A stretch of DNA of 64,000 nt from NCBI RefSeq assembly GCF_003353065.1, contig NZ_CP027806.1, positions 3,182,501 through 3,246,500 of the forward strand, read 5' to 3'. This document shows, in pieces, positions 7,431-15,769 of this stretch. The DNA comes from Cyclonatronum proteinivorum. Lineage in GTDB: Bacteria > Bacteroidota > Rhodothermia > Balneolales > Cyclonatronaceae. The position numbers and the translations under genes are program-made. The notes beneath the pieces are model-generated. The model saw nothing but the letters and a program-made list of their open reading frames with translations. It was not told the DNA's origin and searched no databases. Position 1 is the stretch's first letter. Every line of letters starts with the position of its first letter.

Positions 7431-8895
7431 GCCTCGGCGTCTGCGGTCTGCCATCCCATTCTTTGCGTACCTTCCCAACACCGCGAGCCATGGCCTTTCG
7501 GGGCGTGCCGGGGGTTCGTGCCCGTCACACCCCGCCCGTTCGCTGCGCTCACCCGGGCACCCCTCTCAAGAGGGGAATTTTGCGCTTTCTTCGCCGTCGC
7601 TATATTGTTGTCTCCCTTCGTTTTACATTCTCCGATCAAACCCGCGGTCTGCGGTCTTTAATCCCACGAGATCCTTCGACTCCGCTGCGCTCCGCTCAGG
7701 ATGACAGGGGCGCAGGGGTACAAACGGCGCGGCTGGCCGCGCCGGGATTTTAGGAAGTGCAACTGTCATCCTGAGCGGAGGTGAAGCGCAGCGGAGCCGG
7801 AGTCGAAGGATCTGGTATTTTAGCTTAGAATCTCAAAATCTACCCCACGGCGTCATCTCGAACAGTGGAAAATGGCAACGCAGCAATGAAAGACGAGACA
7901 ATACGAGCTATATCGGCAGTCGGTCAAAGTATCATGTGAGAGATCCCCTTCGGCAGACCTGTCTGGTAATTCATAAAAGCGCAGGATAAAACCGAAGGCC
8001 ATCGCCATTGGGGCGTACTCCAGTGAAGGAGATCCCTCACATGCCGCTCTTTCAGGCATTGGGGTGCGACCGTTTTCTGCGGCTTCGATGTCATCGTGCC
8101 ACATGGGACGTGTTCGGGATGACCGTGTCGGGGGATTGGGTGAATAGACAGGGTCAGGGGCGGCTTGGAGGTTGATTTCACAAAATCCTGTTTATCCTGT
8201 AATCCTAAAAAAACTGTTCAAAACACAAGGAGGCGGGGAAAGGCTGTATGGGTAGATTTTGTCTTCCCCCGCGGTCTGCCGTTTGCGGTCCCGTTCTCCG
8301 CGTACCTTCCCGACACCGTGAGCCATGGCCTTTCGGGGCGTGCCGGGGGTTCGTGCCCGTCACACCCCGCCCGTTCGCTGCGCTCACCCGGGCACCCCTC
8401 TCGAGAGGGGAGTTTTGCGCGTTCTTCGCAGTCCTAATACTGCTGTCCATCCGTCTGCGGTCTGCGGTCTGCCGTCCCATTCTCCGTGTACCTTCCCGAC
8501 ACCGCGAGCCATGGCCTTTCGGGACGTGCCGGGGGGCGTGCCCGTCACACCCCGCCCGTTCGCTGCGCTCACCGGGGCACCCCTCTCGAGAGGGGAATTT
8601 TGCGCGTTCTTCGCTGTAGCTATATTGCTGTTTATCATTGATTTACGTTTTCCGTTCAAACCCGCGGTCTGCGGTTTGCCGTCTGCCGTCTCATCACATT
8701 CCGTTCTCCGCGTACCTTCCCGACACCGCGAGCCATGGCCTTTCGGGGCGTGCCGGGGGTTCATGCCCGTCACACCCCGCCCGTTCGCTGCGCTCACCCG
8801 GGCACCCCTCTCGAGAGAGGGATTTTTCGCGTTCTTCACTGTAGCTATATTGCTGTTTCCCCTCTGTCCTCTGTCCTCCGTCCTCCGTCCAAACA
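7430..8895. repeat. Left repeat block, inverted relative to 39.3-42.6 kb
   Basis: Four copies of a unit of about 130 bp lie near 7455-7600, 8290-8430, 8480-8615 and 8705-8845. The unit contains CCATGGCCTTTCGGG, GTGCCCGTCACACCCCGCCC, GTTCGCTGCGCTCACC and CCCCTCTCGAGAGGGG. Between the first two lies a longer module (about 7745-8185) with GTCATCTCGAAC and GGAGATCCCTCACATGCC. Both recur on the opposite strand at 39.4-42.6 kb. Units are linked by short runs of CTGCGGTCTGCGGT or CTGTCCTCCGTCC. The open frames are repetitive, present in all six frames and without protein features, so no gene is called. Confidence 0.85.
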
Positions 8896-9001
8896 GAACC
8901 TTCTGCTCCACTGTGCTAAAGCCGTGGGTGTGCTGCTGGATTGGATTGGATTGGATTGATTTCGTTTTCTTTGGTATTATGCATTCAACTGCTTAAACAA
9001 G

Positions 9002-9040
9002 AACAGCCCGGCTTGCTGCAGCAGACCGGGCTGTTGTTTA
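9002..9040 (-). terminator. Intrinsic terminator of the DUF6266 gene
   Basis: AACAGCCCGG (9002-9011) pairs with CCGGGCTGTT (9026-9035) across a 14-base loop. On the minus strand the stem is followed by a T-rich run. It lies about 75 bp beyond the stop codon of the DUF6266 gene. Confidence 0.75.
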
Positions 9041-9113
9041 GGTGAATGTTAAAGGCTCAGGTGTTGAGACCTAAGCTGCGCAAATCGCTGGTGCTGCCAT
9101 CACCGGTATAGGA

Positions 9114-9896
9114 TTAAGATCCGGACCCATCATCCTGATCGTTACCGTTTCCGGATGATGGCGCGCCATTTCCATCGGCATCGCCATCGCCATCGCTGTT
9201 GCTCTCATCCTCACCATTGGCAGGGCTGCCGCTGACAGCGAGCTTGCCGAGGTAAAGCGAGTCAGAACTGATGCGCTCATCTGCGTCATCACTCCGGCGA
9301 AAGGCGAGCCATGCGTGAACGCCGGAAGGATCTTCTGTGAAGGCTTCCGGTAGCTGTAGCATGGCCGTGCCGCTTTCACGTGTTGCGGCTGAAACGTCAA
9401 ACAAGGCCTGATCTGTAGCTGTATGGTACAACAGCACCATCGCCAGATCACCCGCAAGGGCATTGTTCTGACCACTGTTGTCTATCCAGCTGAAGACCGC
9501 CTGTCCGTTTTCCGTGTCAAGGGTGACACTGCTTCCGCTGTGTGCCGGCCCTTGCAGGCTCCCCATTGCAAACCGTATGTTCGGCCAATGGAGCACCTGA
9601 GCCGGAAAGTCTCCGGTGATACCAAAGCGGATGTTGTACGACATCATGGCGTTGGCAGCCGTGAAACGGTCCGAGCTCCGGATTTCAAACCCAGCCTGAA
9701 TAAACGGACGGGCTTGTCGTATCAGTTTAGCAATTAACTGAAAGCGCTCGCGCTGCGCCTGTTGTTTGGGCGTGCGCGGATTACGTACTTCCGAGGGCAC
9801 AGCGCGCATAACGCTGATTCCTCTCCAGGTCGTACCAACAACGGTACCGACCTTGCCAGTGAAGCGGCCTAAGATGCCGCGTTTATATGTTGCCAT
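9114..9896 (-). CDS. DUF6266 family protein with acidic low-complexity tail
   Basis: This 260-aa protein begins MATYKRGILGRFTGKVGTVV, with GTTWRGISVMR and the segment NPRTPKQQAQRERFQLI after it. The GxFxGKVGxVVGxxWRG and T-x-x-Q-x-x-Q-R patterns are typical of the DUF6266 family, common in Bacteroidota-type genomes and of unknown function. No signal peptide or membrane segment is visible. From about residue 222 the sequence turns into an Asp/Gly/Ser/Asn-rich tail (DESNSDGDGDADGNG and similar), resembling acidic linkers or calcium-binding repeats without a strict motif. The gene stands alone with its own terminator at 9002-9040. Family call fairly secure, function unknown. Confidence 0.8.
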   Translation of the reverse strand: MATYKRGILGRFTGKVGTVVGTTWRGISVMRAVPSEVRNPRTPKQQAQRERFQLIAKLIRQARPFIQAGFEIRSSDRFTAANAMMSYNIRFGITGDFPAQVLHWPNIRFAMGSLQGPAHSGSSVTLDTENGQAVFSWIDNSGQNNALAGDLAMVLLYHTATDQALFDVSAATRESGTAMLQLPEAFTEDPSGVHAWLAFRRSDDADERISSDSLYLGKLAVSGSPANGEDESNSDGDGDADGNGAPSSGNGNDQDDGSGS

Positions 9897-11108
9897 GTTT
9901 AATAAGGTTTTGGTTCATGGCAGACCGCACTTTGCGGCCTTTCAACGCTTCCAAATTACGGTCGTCCTGCCCTCTTGAAAAGCCCCTGAAGGGCACTAAG
10001 AGCCAAACTGCCGGGTTTTGCCGGGTTTTCCGGAAGAATTTTTGTCAGAGCGTCCTTTTTTCAGATTTTACCCCTAAAAGGTATTGTTAGTAGGTGGGGT
10101 TATGCAGAGAGTGGTACGTCATTTTTTTGAGGGTTGTCGGAGAAATTTTCGCAGCTCTGGCTTTATGGACGGCGTCGCAGGTCATCGTTCACGAAACTTC
10201 CGGGACGTTTTTTTGCCCGCATGAGGCGGATAACAAACCGGGCGCAAGCTCCTGCACTCATTTTGTGCCAAGACGCTCCGTTGCTGTACCTTGGGTCTTC
10301 ACTGGCTTTTGATGGTTCTTTTGCTGTTTCCGTCTGCATGATTAACACTCAAAAGGAATTATTGGCTAAATGAGTTTAAATACAGCTTAGTGAATAATGC
10401 GGCTTGAACCCGCCTGGACAAACGACAGCCGGCCGATCCGCGTCTGAATCATCATGCACAGGGCCCGTGTATCTGTTCACTGCGCGGTTACTTTGCCGGA
10501 TGTCTCCATAATTTCCTGTTCAGTCTTTCGGTTCTGTGAGTAATGGAATGGGGACATACACCCTTCTGTAAAAGGGTAGGATGAGTCAGATGAAAGCGGT
10601 CCTCCGCCTTTTGGAATTCCGTTGTAGCACTCAGGACAGGATGGCTTTTTTGTGCATTTTCCCTTTACCAGTTCTGATAGCAGTGTGTCGTGAACCCCTG
10701 CGGTTTAAATTTGTGGAGCATTCCCGGAGCAATCACGGAGCATTCTTGGAGCAATCACGGGCTTAAATCGGGCTGAAAAAACATCATTTTGTATGGAAAT
10801 TCCGGCTTTTTAAGTTTGGAAAACAGGCAACTGACTAAACACCCTGATGGACGTCCTTTGTATGCATGCCACAAAGCTGTGGGGACAATCTGTGTATAAC
10901 TTGTCTATTTGCGTGAAGAGAATGCTTCATTATTAGAAAAGTAATAATTGACCAGTATGGATATATATAGCTGCAGACAGCATATAGTTCGTCGATGTGT
11001 ATAATTTGTGGGAAAATAATTACGGTTTTATGAGATTCTGTTGGTATCTTCAGATGTGAAAGTCATATCTTTAAGCATCATTCCAAACAGCAAACTGTAC
11101 AGGCTAAG
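9897..11108. other. 1.2-kb intergenic region without convincing genes
   Basis: Short open frames exist but none has protein features. Visible structure: a degenerate terminal-inverted-repeat element at 10341-10405; a tandem duplication at 10714-10759 in which GGAGCATTC and GGAGCAATCAC alternate twice; and an A/T-rich stretch at 10880-11010 with two copies of TGTGTATAA (10891-10899 and 10996-11004), the complement of the DnaA-box-like word TTATACACA. Confidence 0.6.
10341..10405 (+). repeat. Degenerate internally deleted copy of the GTGAATAATGCGGG element
   Basis: ATTATTGGCTAAATGAG and CAGCTTAGTGAATAATGCGG resemble the A/T-rich end and the terminal repeat of the elements at 12145, 14665, 33523 and 45481. 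Only about 65 bp remain. The middle is missing and the left terminus is poor. Confidence 0.5.
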
Positions 11109-12062
11109 TTGGACTGTGCACCTTATTCATCATCAGTCAGGAGGCGCGCGCACTTTTTGAGACAAAGTTATGTAGGATTTCTTTTCAGCACCCTGCATCC
11201 TGAAGCTGTTCCTGACAGCTTGTTACGTAATGCAGCGGAAAGTTGTACAGCTTTCGGTCTTATGTATGATGACGGGGGCAGCCTGCTGCGTGATTATACT
11301 GATCGTAACCGTTCAGTTGCAGCAGCATTTCCCGGGTTTGTTGCAGATGCCATTCAGGGTTACGAAGATGTGCATTCGGACGACGCTTTTAGCAGTGTAT
11401 ATGAGGTGATCCTGCAGAAGCTGCCGCAGGGAGCAGGTATCGCCTACCATCAGTTTATTGCGGAAGAGACAGCGATGCTTTGGCGGCAATTCAAAGCGTA
11501 TGCCTGGGACGGGTCAAAGCCTGAGGCAGCAAACACAGTTCAGCTGAAACTGTTGTATGGGTTTGTTACTGACTACACCATACGCGCTTCGACTGAGCTC
11601 CGCAATTTGTCTCAACTCCCTTGCGGCGTTCCGTCTGCAGTGCATGGGGAAACCGATCGGTTTGAACTTGCATGCTTTGTGTTTCATTGCCTGCAGCAGC
11701 ACCTCTTTACCCTGCTTTTTGCCCTGCAAAACTACCTTACCCTGCGCTTCAGGGAGGGTAAACCGGATTGGATGAAGCCGGTGCCCGAACTGTATCAGCA
11801 ACTGACCGGCAGACCTTTCAGAAAAGACATACTTTTCAAAGATAAAAATGCCGTTTGTACTTTTTCGGGGTGTACGCATGAATATGTGCTGCTCTCCGAA
11901 ATCGTTGCGCCGTTTTTTACACCAACAGCAAAGCCTTCCCAAAAACAAGATTATTTCAGGAAAATGAAGATTCCCGTTATTGCCCGCAGCCGGGAAACGA
12001 TTTACGTCAGGCAATGTGACCTTCGCAGGCTTGAGCAGAACCTGTTGCTGCTGAGACAGTGA
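11109..12062 (+). CDS. Unrecognised 317-aa protein upstream of the Argonaute gene
   Basis: I do not recognise this protein. It appears soluble, with no signal peptide or clear membrane span, and largely helical. The C-terminal part is basic (YFRKMKIPVIARSRETIYVRQCDLRRLEQN). A histidine/cysteine-containing segment (NAVCTFSGCTHEYVLLSEI) lies near residues 247-265, but no zinc-binding or nuclease motif is clear. The listed start is a TTG; the first in-frame ATG (MYDDGG) is about residue 52, so the true start is uncertain. Base composition resembles its neighbours. It is the gene nearest to the Argonaute, same strand, separated by 402 bp that contain a small repeat element. A link as an Argonaute-associated effector or cofactor is possible but rests only on position. 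Confidence 0.6.
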   Translation: MDCAPYSSSVRRRAHFLRQSYVGFLFSTLHPEAVPDSLLRNAAESCTAFGLMYDDGGSLLRDYTDRNRSVAAAFPGFVADAIQGYEDVHSDDAFSSVYEVILQKLPQGAGIAYHQFIAEETAMLWRQFKAYAWDGSKPEAANTVQLKLLYGFVTDYTIRASTELRNLSQLPCGVPSAVHGETDRFELACFVFHCLQQHLFTLLFALQNYLTLRFREGKPDWMKPVPELYQQLTGRPFRKDILFKDKNAVCTFSGCTHEYVLLSEIVAPFFTPTAKPSQKQDYFRKMKIPVIARSRETIYVRQCDLRRLEQNLLLLRQ

Positions 12063-12464
12063 ATCGTTCCTTTTTTTGATTTGAATGACCCCGGACTCAT
12101 CCCATTCGCATGCATTTATCCCTCATCGCTTTGCCCATCCCGGATAACCCTTACACGAACGCAGCCAGCGGGGAAATTTCGCTGCGCGGGAATCGCTTCG
12201 CTCGGTACGCAGTCTTTGCACCACACTCAAATTTGGGCTACCGGTGTATTTAGCTAAACCAAATTTAAACATATATTTAGCAAATAAATCCTGTTTAATT
12301 GTGAATAATGCGGGTTAGCTTTAGGATACACGCCCGCTGCTTATTCGGCGGGCAGGGCTTATGATACGGGATTTTTATTGTAGTGCTGCACATCTTAGCT
12401 TTAGTCAGCAAAGGGTAACCTTTGCTGCATTTCACCAAACCGATAACGCAACAAAAGATAATAC
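12063..12464. other. Intergenic region between the unknown gene and the Argonaute gene
   Basis: It is largely filled by the terminal-inverted-repeat element at 12145-12317. The last 150 bp before the Argonaute start contain GGGTAACCTTTGCTG near 12415, which could be part of a promoter, but the match to the Bacteroidota -7 box is imperfect. Confidence 0.5.
12145..12317 (-). mobile_element. Small terminal-inverted-repeat element (MITE-like), upstream of the Argonaute gene
   Basis: The right end is GTGAATAATGCGGGTTA (12301-12317). The left end is a shortened TAACCC...TTACAC (from 12145), which fits the complement of the right end with a few bases lost. Inside are GGGAATCGCTTCGCTCGG, CAAATTTGGGCTACCGGTG and an A/T-rich AAATAAATCCTGTTTAATT. 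The same internal words occur in the copies at 14665, 33523 and 45481. It has no coding capacity. Confidence 0.7.
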
Positions 12465-14624
12465 ATGAAATTTGACCTTGAATGCGAGTCAATAAGTAAT
12501 GTTACAAATGTACAGAAATCCACCGCGCAGTCACAAAAAAGGCAGCGGCCGGTCATGTACATCAACCTGCTCAGCCTGAAAATGCCTGAGCTAAAGAACG
12601 TTTCATTTAGGGTGTACAGTGAGCAGGACGCGCTAAACCGTCGGGTCGCGCTTGGGCCGCAGCTCACGGGTGACCGTAAGCAGCTTACATGGTACACTGC
12701 CTTTGAGGAAACGGATGGCAGCAGTGCCGAAACCCTGGCGGTAGATTTCAGCAGTCAGCCGGGTATCTTGCAGCGCTATTACCTGTTTCATTTGGAAAAA
12801 TATGCGCGCGAGCTGCAAATGCTGACCCGTCGTTCTGATTTTGGGGCGCTTGAGGTGTGGGTTCCGCAAAAAAGCAGGCCTGAAGACTTTACTCAGCCTG
12901 TCCGCTTCTTCGGGTTTAGTTTGCGCATTGTTCGGTCGCAGCCTGATGGAAAGTACCGGTTGCGGGTCGGCTATCTCAGGGAGATGCGGCTGCTGCAGCA
13001 ACCGCTCAGCAGCATGACCAAACACAAACATAAGATACGGGAGGTCGTCTTTCGGCAGCAGCTTCTTAAGCTGAAAAGTGCAGAAAAGTGGCTCCCGGCA
13101 GACGCATCTGAGCTTTTTCCGGTAGTCAGCCCTGCGCTCACCGGTTTGCCCGGTCTTCGCCTGACCGCTCCTGCCCGGCAGAGGACCTACGGGAGAAAGC
13201 ACGCATTGGTGCTTGTAAAGGGGTTTGTGAAAAAGTATCTCCGCAGTCCGGCCTTCAGGCAGGCTTTCCCTTATCTGGATCAGCGTAATAAAAGTGCTTT
13301 TGCACGGGTACAGACCTCTGATCTGATCCATTTAAATGATACGGTGCATGCGCTTGAAACAGGGCGCGGTGCTATCACAACACATGCTGATTTAAATGCG
13401 GTGCTTCAGCAGAAGGGCCCGTATTTGGGCATACGGAAGCCGGTGCTGCACTATCTTATTGTACATGCGGTACATGATGAAGGGGCATGTAAAAAGCTCC
13501 GCTTTTTTATTGAAAATCAGCTGAGCACCTTCATGAAGCAGTCTTTTCGCTGCGAGGGTACCCTTGCTTTCCAAATGGATAAAGCATTGGTTCCGCAGCT
13601 CAAAGAGGGGCTTCAGGCGCTGTATCGCAGGGGGATAAAGCCTGATCTGGTGTGGTATGTTTCTCCCTGGGGTCCGCACGAAGAAGATCCGGTCCGGCGC
13701 GTGATTTACCATCAGTTTAAGCAGTTTATGACCGGACAGCAGCTGCCGTCACAGGTTATCCGCTCGGCCTCCGTTAACGGGAGTATGCCTTACTACAGCT
13801 GCAACCTCGGTATTAAACTGTGGTTTAAACTGCACGGCATCCCGTGGCTTGCCGCGGAACGTGAAAAAGATCAGCTGGTGATGGGGCTGAACATGTACCG
13901 GGCTAAAGGCGCTGGGCAAGGCTGGACGGCCGGCGTCCTGTGCATGTCAGAAGCGGAAAACATCCTGCGGATTGGGGCAGAGCGGGCAGACCATCCCGAA
14001 GACCTGGTTCAGGTTGTGGCGCATGCGCTGCAGCGTATGCGGGAAGAGCTGCTCAAAAGCAGTACCCGTGCGATTGTGGTGCACTACTACAAGCCCCTGA
14101 ACCGGCATGAGGCCGCGCAAATCCGGAAGCTGCTTGATGCGTTTTGCCGGCAGACCGGTAAGGAGGTGCTCATTTATATTGCTGGTATCAGTGATGCAAC
14201 CTACGGAGAGCATCTCATCTGGCGTGAACAGCCCGGTGAGCCGGGGGACAAACCCCTGATATCCGGTCTGAATCCGGCTGAAGCGGTGCGTGTTGGGGAT
14301 GATGTATGGCTGCTGTGCACGCATACGCGCAAAAATTACAAGACCCGTGCTTCTCAGCCCAACCTTTTGCGGGTTCAGCTGGAAAAAGTTCAGGGCGGCG
14401 CTGCAGCGGACGCGGCATCGCGTCAGCGCATAGACGAGCCGGAAAGCATAGGTATCCTTGCGCAGATTCTTCGGTTTACGCTGCTGAACTGGAAATCCGT
14501 GCTGCCCGGACGTATCCCGCTCACCCTGCGCTTAACGGGCTATATGGCCCGTCATCATGCACAACTTCCCGGGGGCGGTGGCTTTTCCAACCGCTATGCG
14601 GCCAACGGAATTGTCAATCTCTGA
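12465..14624 (+). CDS. Long prokaryotic Argonaute (PIWI protein), slicer residues not conserved
   Basis: This 719-aa protein is recognised as a prokaryotic Argonaute by its C-terminal half. The MID region (about 325-445) contains VIYHQFKQF (Tyr415, Lys419) and LPSQVI (Gln430). The PIWI start has NLGIKLWFKLHGIPWLA (447-463, Lys455). Tyr-Lys-Gln-Lys fits the pocket that holds a 5'-phosphorylated guide. PIWI continues with LVMGLNMYR (471-479), AIVVHYYKPLNRHE (536-549) and ILRFTLLNWKSVLPGRIPLTL (668-688). In active Argonautes the first and third of these carry catalytic Asp; here the positions are Asn476 and Tyr542, so target slicing is probably lost. The N-terminal half (INLLSLKMPELKNVSFRVY, then a diverged N/PAZ region) fits a long, inactive (long-B-like) Argonaute. 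Such proteins use a guide to sense invaders and act through a partner effector. An alternative start is Met31 (12555). It is flanked by two small inverted-repeat elements. Confidence 0.85.
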   Translation: MKFDLECESISNVTNVQKSTAQSQKRQRPVMYINLLSLKMPELKNVSFRVYSEQDALNRRVALGPQLTGDRKQLTWYTAFEETDGSSAETLAVDFSSQPGILQRYYLFHLEKYARELQMLTRRSDFGALEVWVPQKSRPEDFTQPVRFFGFSLRIVRSQPDGKYRLRVGYLREMRLLQQPLSSMTKHKHKIREVVFRQQLLKLKSAEKWLPADASELFPVVSPALTGLPGLRLTAPARQRTYGRKHALVLVKGFVKKYLRSPAFRQAFPYLDQRNKSAFARVQTSDLIHLNDTVHALETGRGAITTHADLNAVLQQKGPYLGIRKPVLHYLIVHAVHDEGACKKLRFFIENQLSTFMKQSFRCEGTLAFQMDKALVPQLKEGLQALYRRGIKPDLVWYVSPWGPHEEDPVRRVIYHQFKQFMTGQQLPSQVIRSASVNGSMPYYSCNLGIKLWFKLHGIPWLAAEREKDQLVMGLNMYRAKGAGQGWTAGVLCMSEAENILRIGAERADHPEDLVQVVAHALQRMREELLKSSTRAIVVHYYKPLNRHEAAQIRKLLDAFCRQTGKEVLIYIAGISDATYGEHLIWREQPGEPGDKPLISGLNPAEAVRVGDDVWLLCTHTRKNYKTRASQPNLLRVQLEKVQGGAAADAASRQRIDEPESIGILAQILRFTLLNWKSVLPGRIPLTLRLTGYMARHHAQLPGGGGFSNRYAANGIVNL

Positions 14625-14664
14625 CGATAGCCGTTTTTGCAAATCCGCATGGTTCACAACAGCC

Positions 14665-14923
14665 TAACCCGCATTATTCACCAAGAAATTTTCATGCTGT
14701 CAAGGCGAAGCTTAAAACTCAGCGGAAAGGTACCTAAGTACCCTGAGCATGAGTTTTAAGCTTCAACGCCGCCAGCGGGGAAATTTCGCTGCGCGGGAAT
14801 CGCTTCGCTCGGTGCGCAGTTACTAAACCATACTCAGTTTTGGGCTAACGATGTTTTTCGCTAAGACAAATTTAAACTAACACTTAACTAAAAAATCTTG
14901 TTTAGTTGTGAATAATGCGGGTA
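14665..14923 (-). mobile_element. Small terminal-inverted-repeat element (MITE-like), downstream of the Argonaute gene
   Basis: The ends are TAACCCGCATTATTCAC (14665-14681) and GTGAATAATGCGGG (from 14908), an almost perfect 16-17 bp inverted repeat. The interior has GGGAATCGCTTCGCTCGGTG and an A/T-rich right part, as in the copy at 12145. It also carries an extra hairpin: AAGCTTAAAACTCA pairs with a TGAGTTTTAAGCTT arm about 30 bp on. It begins 41 bp after the Argonaute stop codon and lies in the same orientation as the upstream copy. Confidence 0.8.
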
Positions 14924-15422
14924 AAAAGCTGCTGATAAATCATGCGGGTTAAAAACGCATTATAGCCGTTTGGGGCACAATGGTGCGGCTACCTGATTCT
15001 TAATATATGTTTGTGAGTAAGAATATTGCTCATTAAATTACCGACTTACCAATTTATCACCCAAAAAAATTCTTCAGCTTTCGTGATTCTCCGGATTTTA
15101 TGATTGCTAAGCCCCTGCACATGCGCCATAATCGAAAATTTTACTACGATTTATGACAATAATCAGACGGATATCAGCATGCATCTTATGTGATGCGGGG
15201 GATGAACAGAATCAGGATGAGGGGATTGAGGCATACATAAGCAAAATTGAAATAGGCATACGTCTGCTGCTCCGGAATGGCATTCGGATGATACAAAAAG
15301 TACCCTTCCATCTTTTCCAGGCGGCGCGACAGCTCCCCGTGATGACGGAATCTCACCTGATACCTGTGGAAAGGGTGCGTCTTTTTGCTGTCAGCAAAGC
15401 ATAGTCGGACATAATCAGAAAG

Positions 15423-15493
15423 CTGATTTCTTACTGCCTTTTAAACCATGTGAAGCCCGGTTACGGGACTCACGATAGCGAAGCTGTGTCAGG
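15423..15493 (+). promoter_or_regulatory. Leader element shared with the nucleotide-sugar dehydrogenase, copy B
   Basis: This is the plus-strand counterpart of 6711-6782. It holds CTGATTT, then TGAAGCCCGGTTACGGGACT, then CACGATAGCGAAGCTG and GTCAGG. It lies about 280-350 bp upstream of the first gene of the polysaccharide locus and points toward it, so it has the same orientation to its gene as copy A has to the dehydrogenase. ACGATAGCG loosely recalls the ops/JUMPstart core of enterobacterial capsule operons (GCGGTAGCG). That similarity is short and may be coincidental. Confidence 0.6.
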
Positions 15494-15769
15494 GTTACGG
15501 CACTTGTTTACAGCTTCGGGCAGTCGTTCGTGATGCGTATTTGTTGATATGTTTACCTGCAGCCTCAGAAACTTCAGCATGCGGTGCAGTCTGAAAGCTT
15601 TCAAATCTAAGCTACGGCTTTAGTAAACCTTGTTATGAGAAAAAATATCCCGGGAAACCCTGCACGGTAAAGCAGCTGATTAGTATGACCATAACAGCTT
15701 ATTTCTTACATGAAATTTGGACCGTTGAATGAAGTATAATCAATAAAAATGCACCCAAGTGTTATTTCT

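Larger units (their letters stand above)
14625..15769. other. Intergenic region between the Argonaute gene and the polysaccharide locus
   Basis: It contains the inverted-repeat element at 14665-14923, a further fragment ATGCGGGTTA at about 14943, and the leader element at 15423-15493. The remaining sequence holds no convincing gene; the longest plus-strand frame (around 15153-15404) has no protein character. Confidence 0.6.

Noticed and set aside
10860-11010. Replication origin
   Set aside because: Only two DnaA-box-like words, and no dnaA, dnaN, gidA or other origin-associated genes nearby.
12465-14624. Argonaute as an active DNA- or RNA-slicing enzyme
   Set aside because: The positions expected to hold catalytic Asp are Asn and Tyr, so autonomous cleavage is unlikely on the visible alignment.
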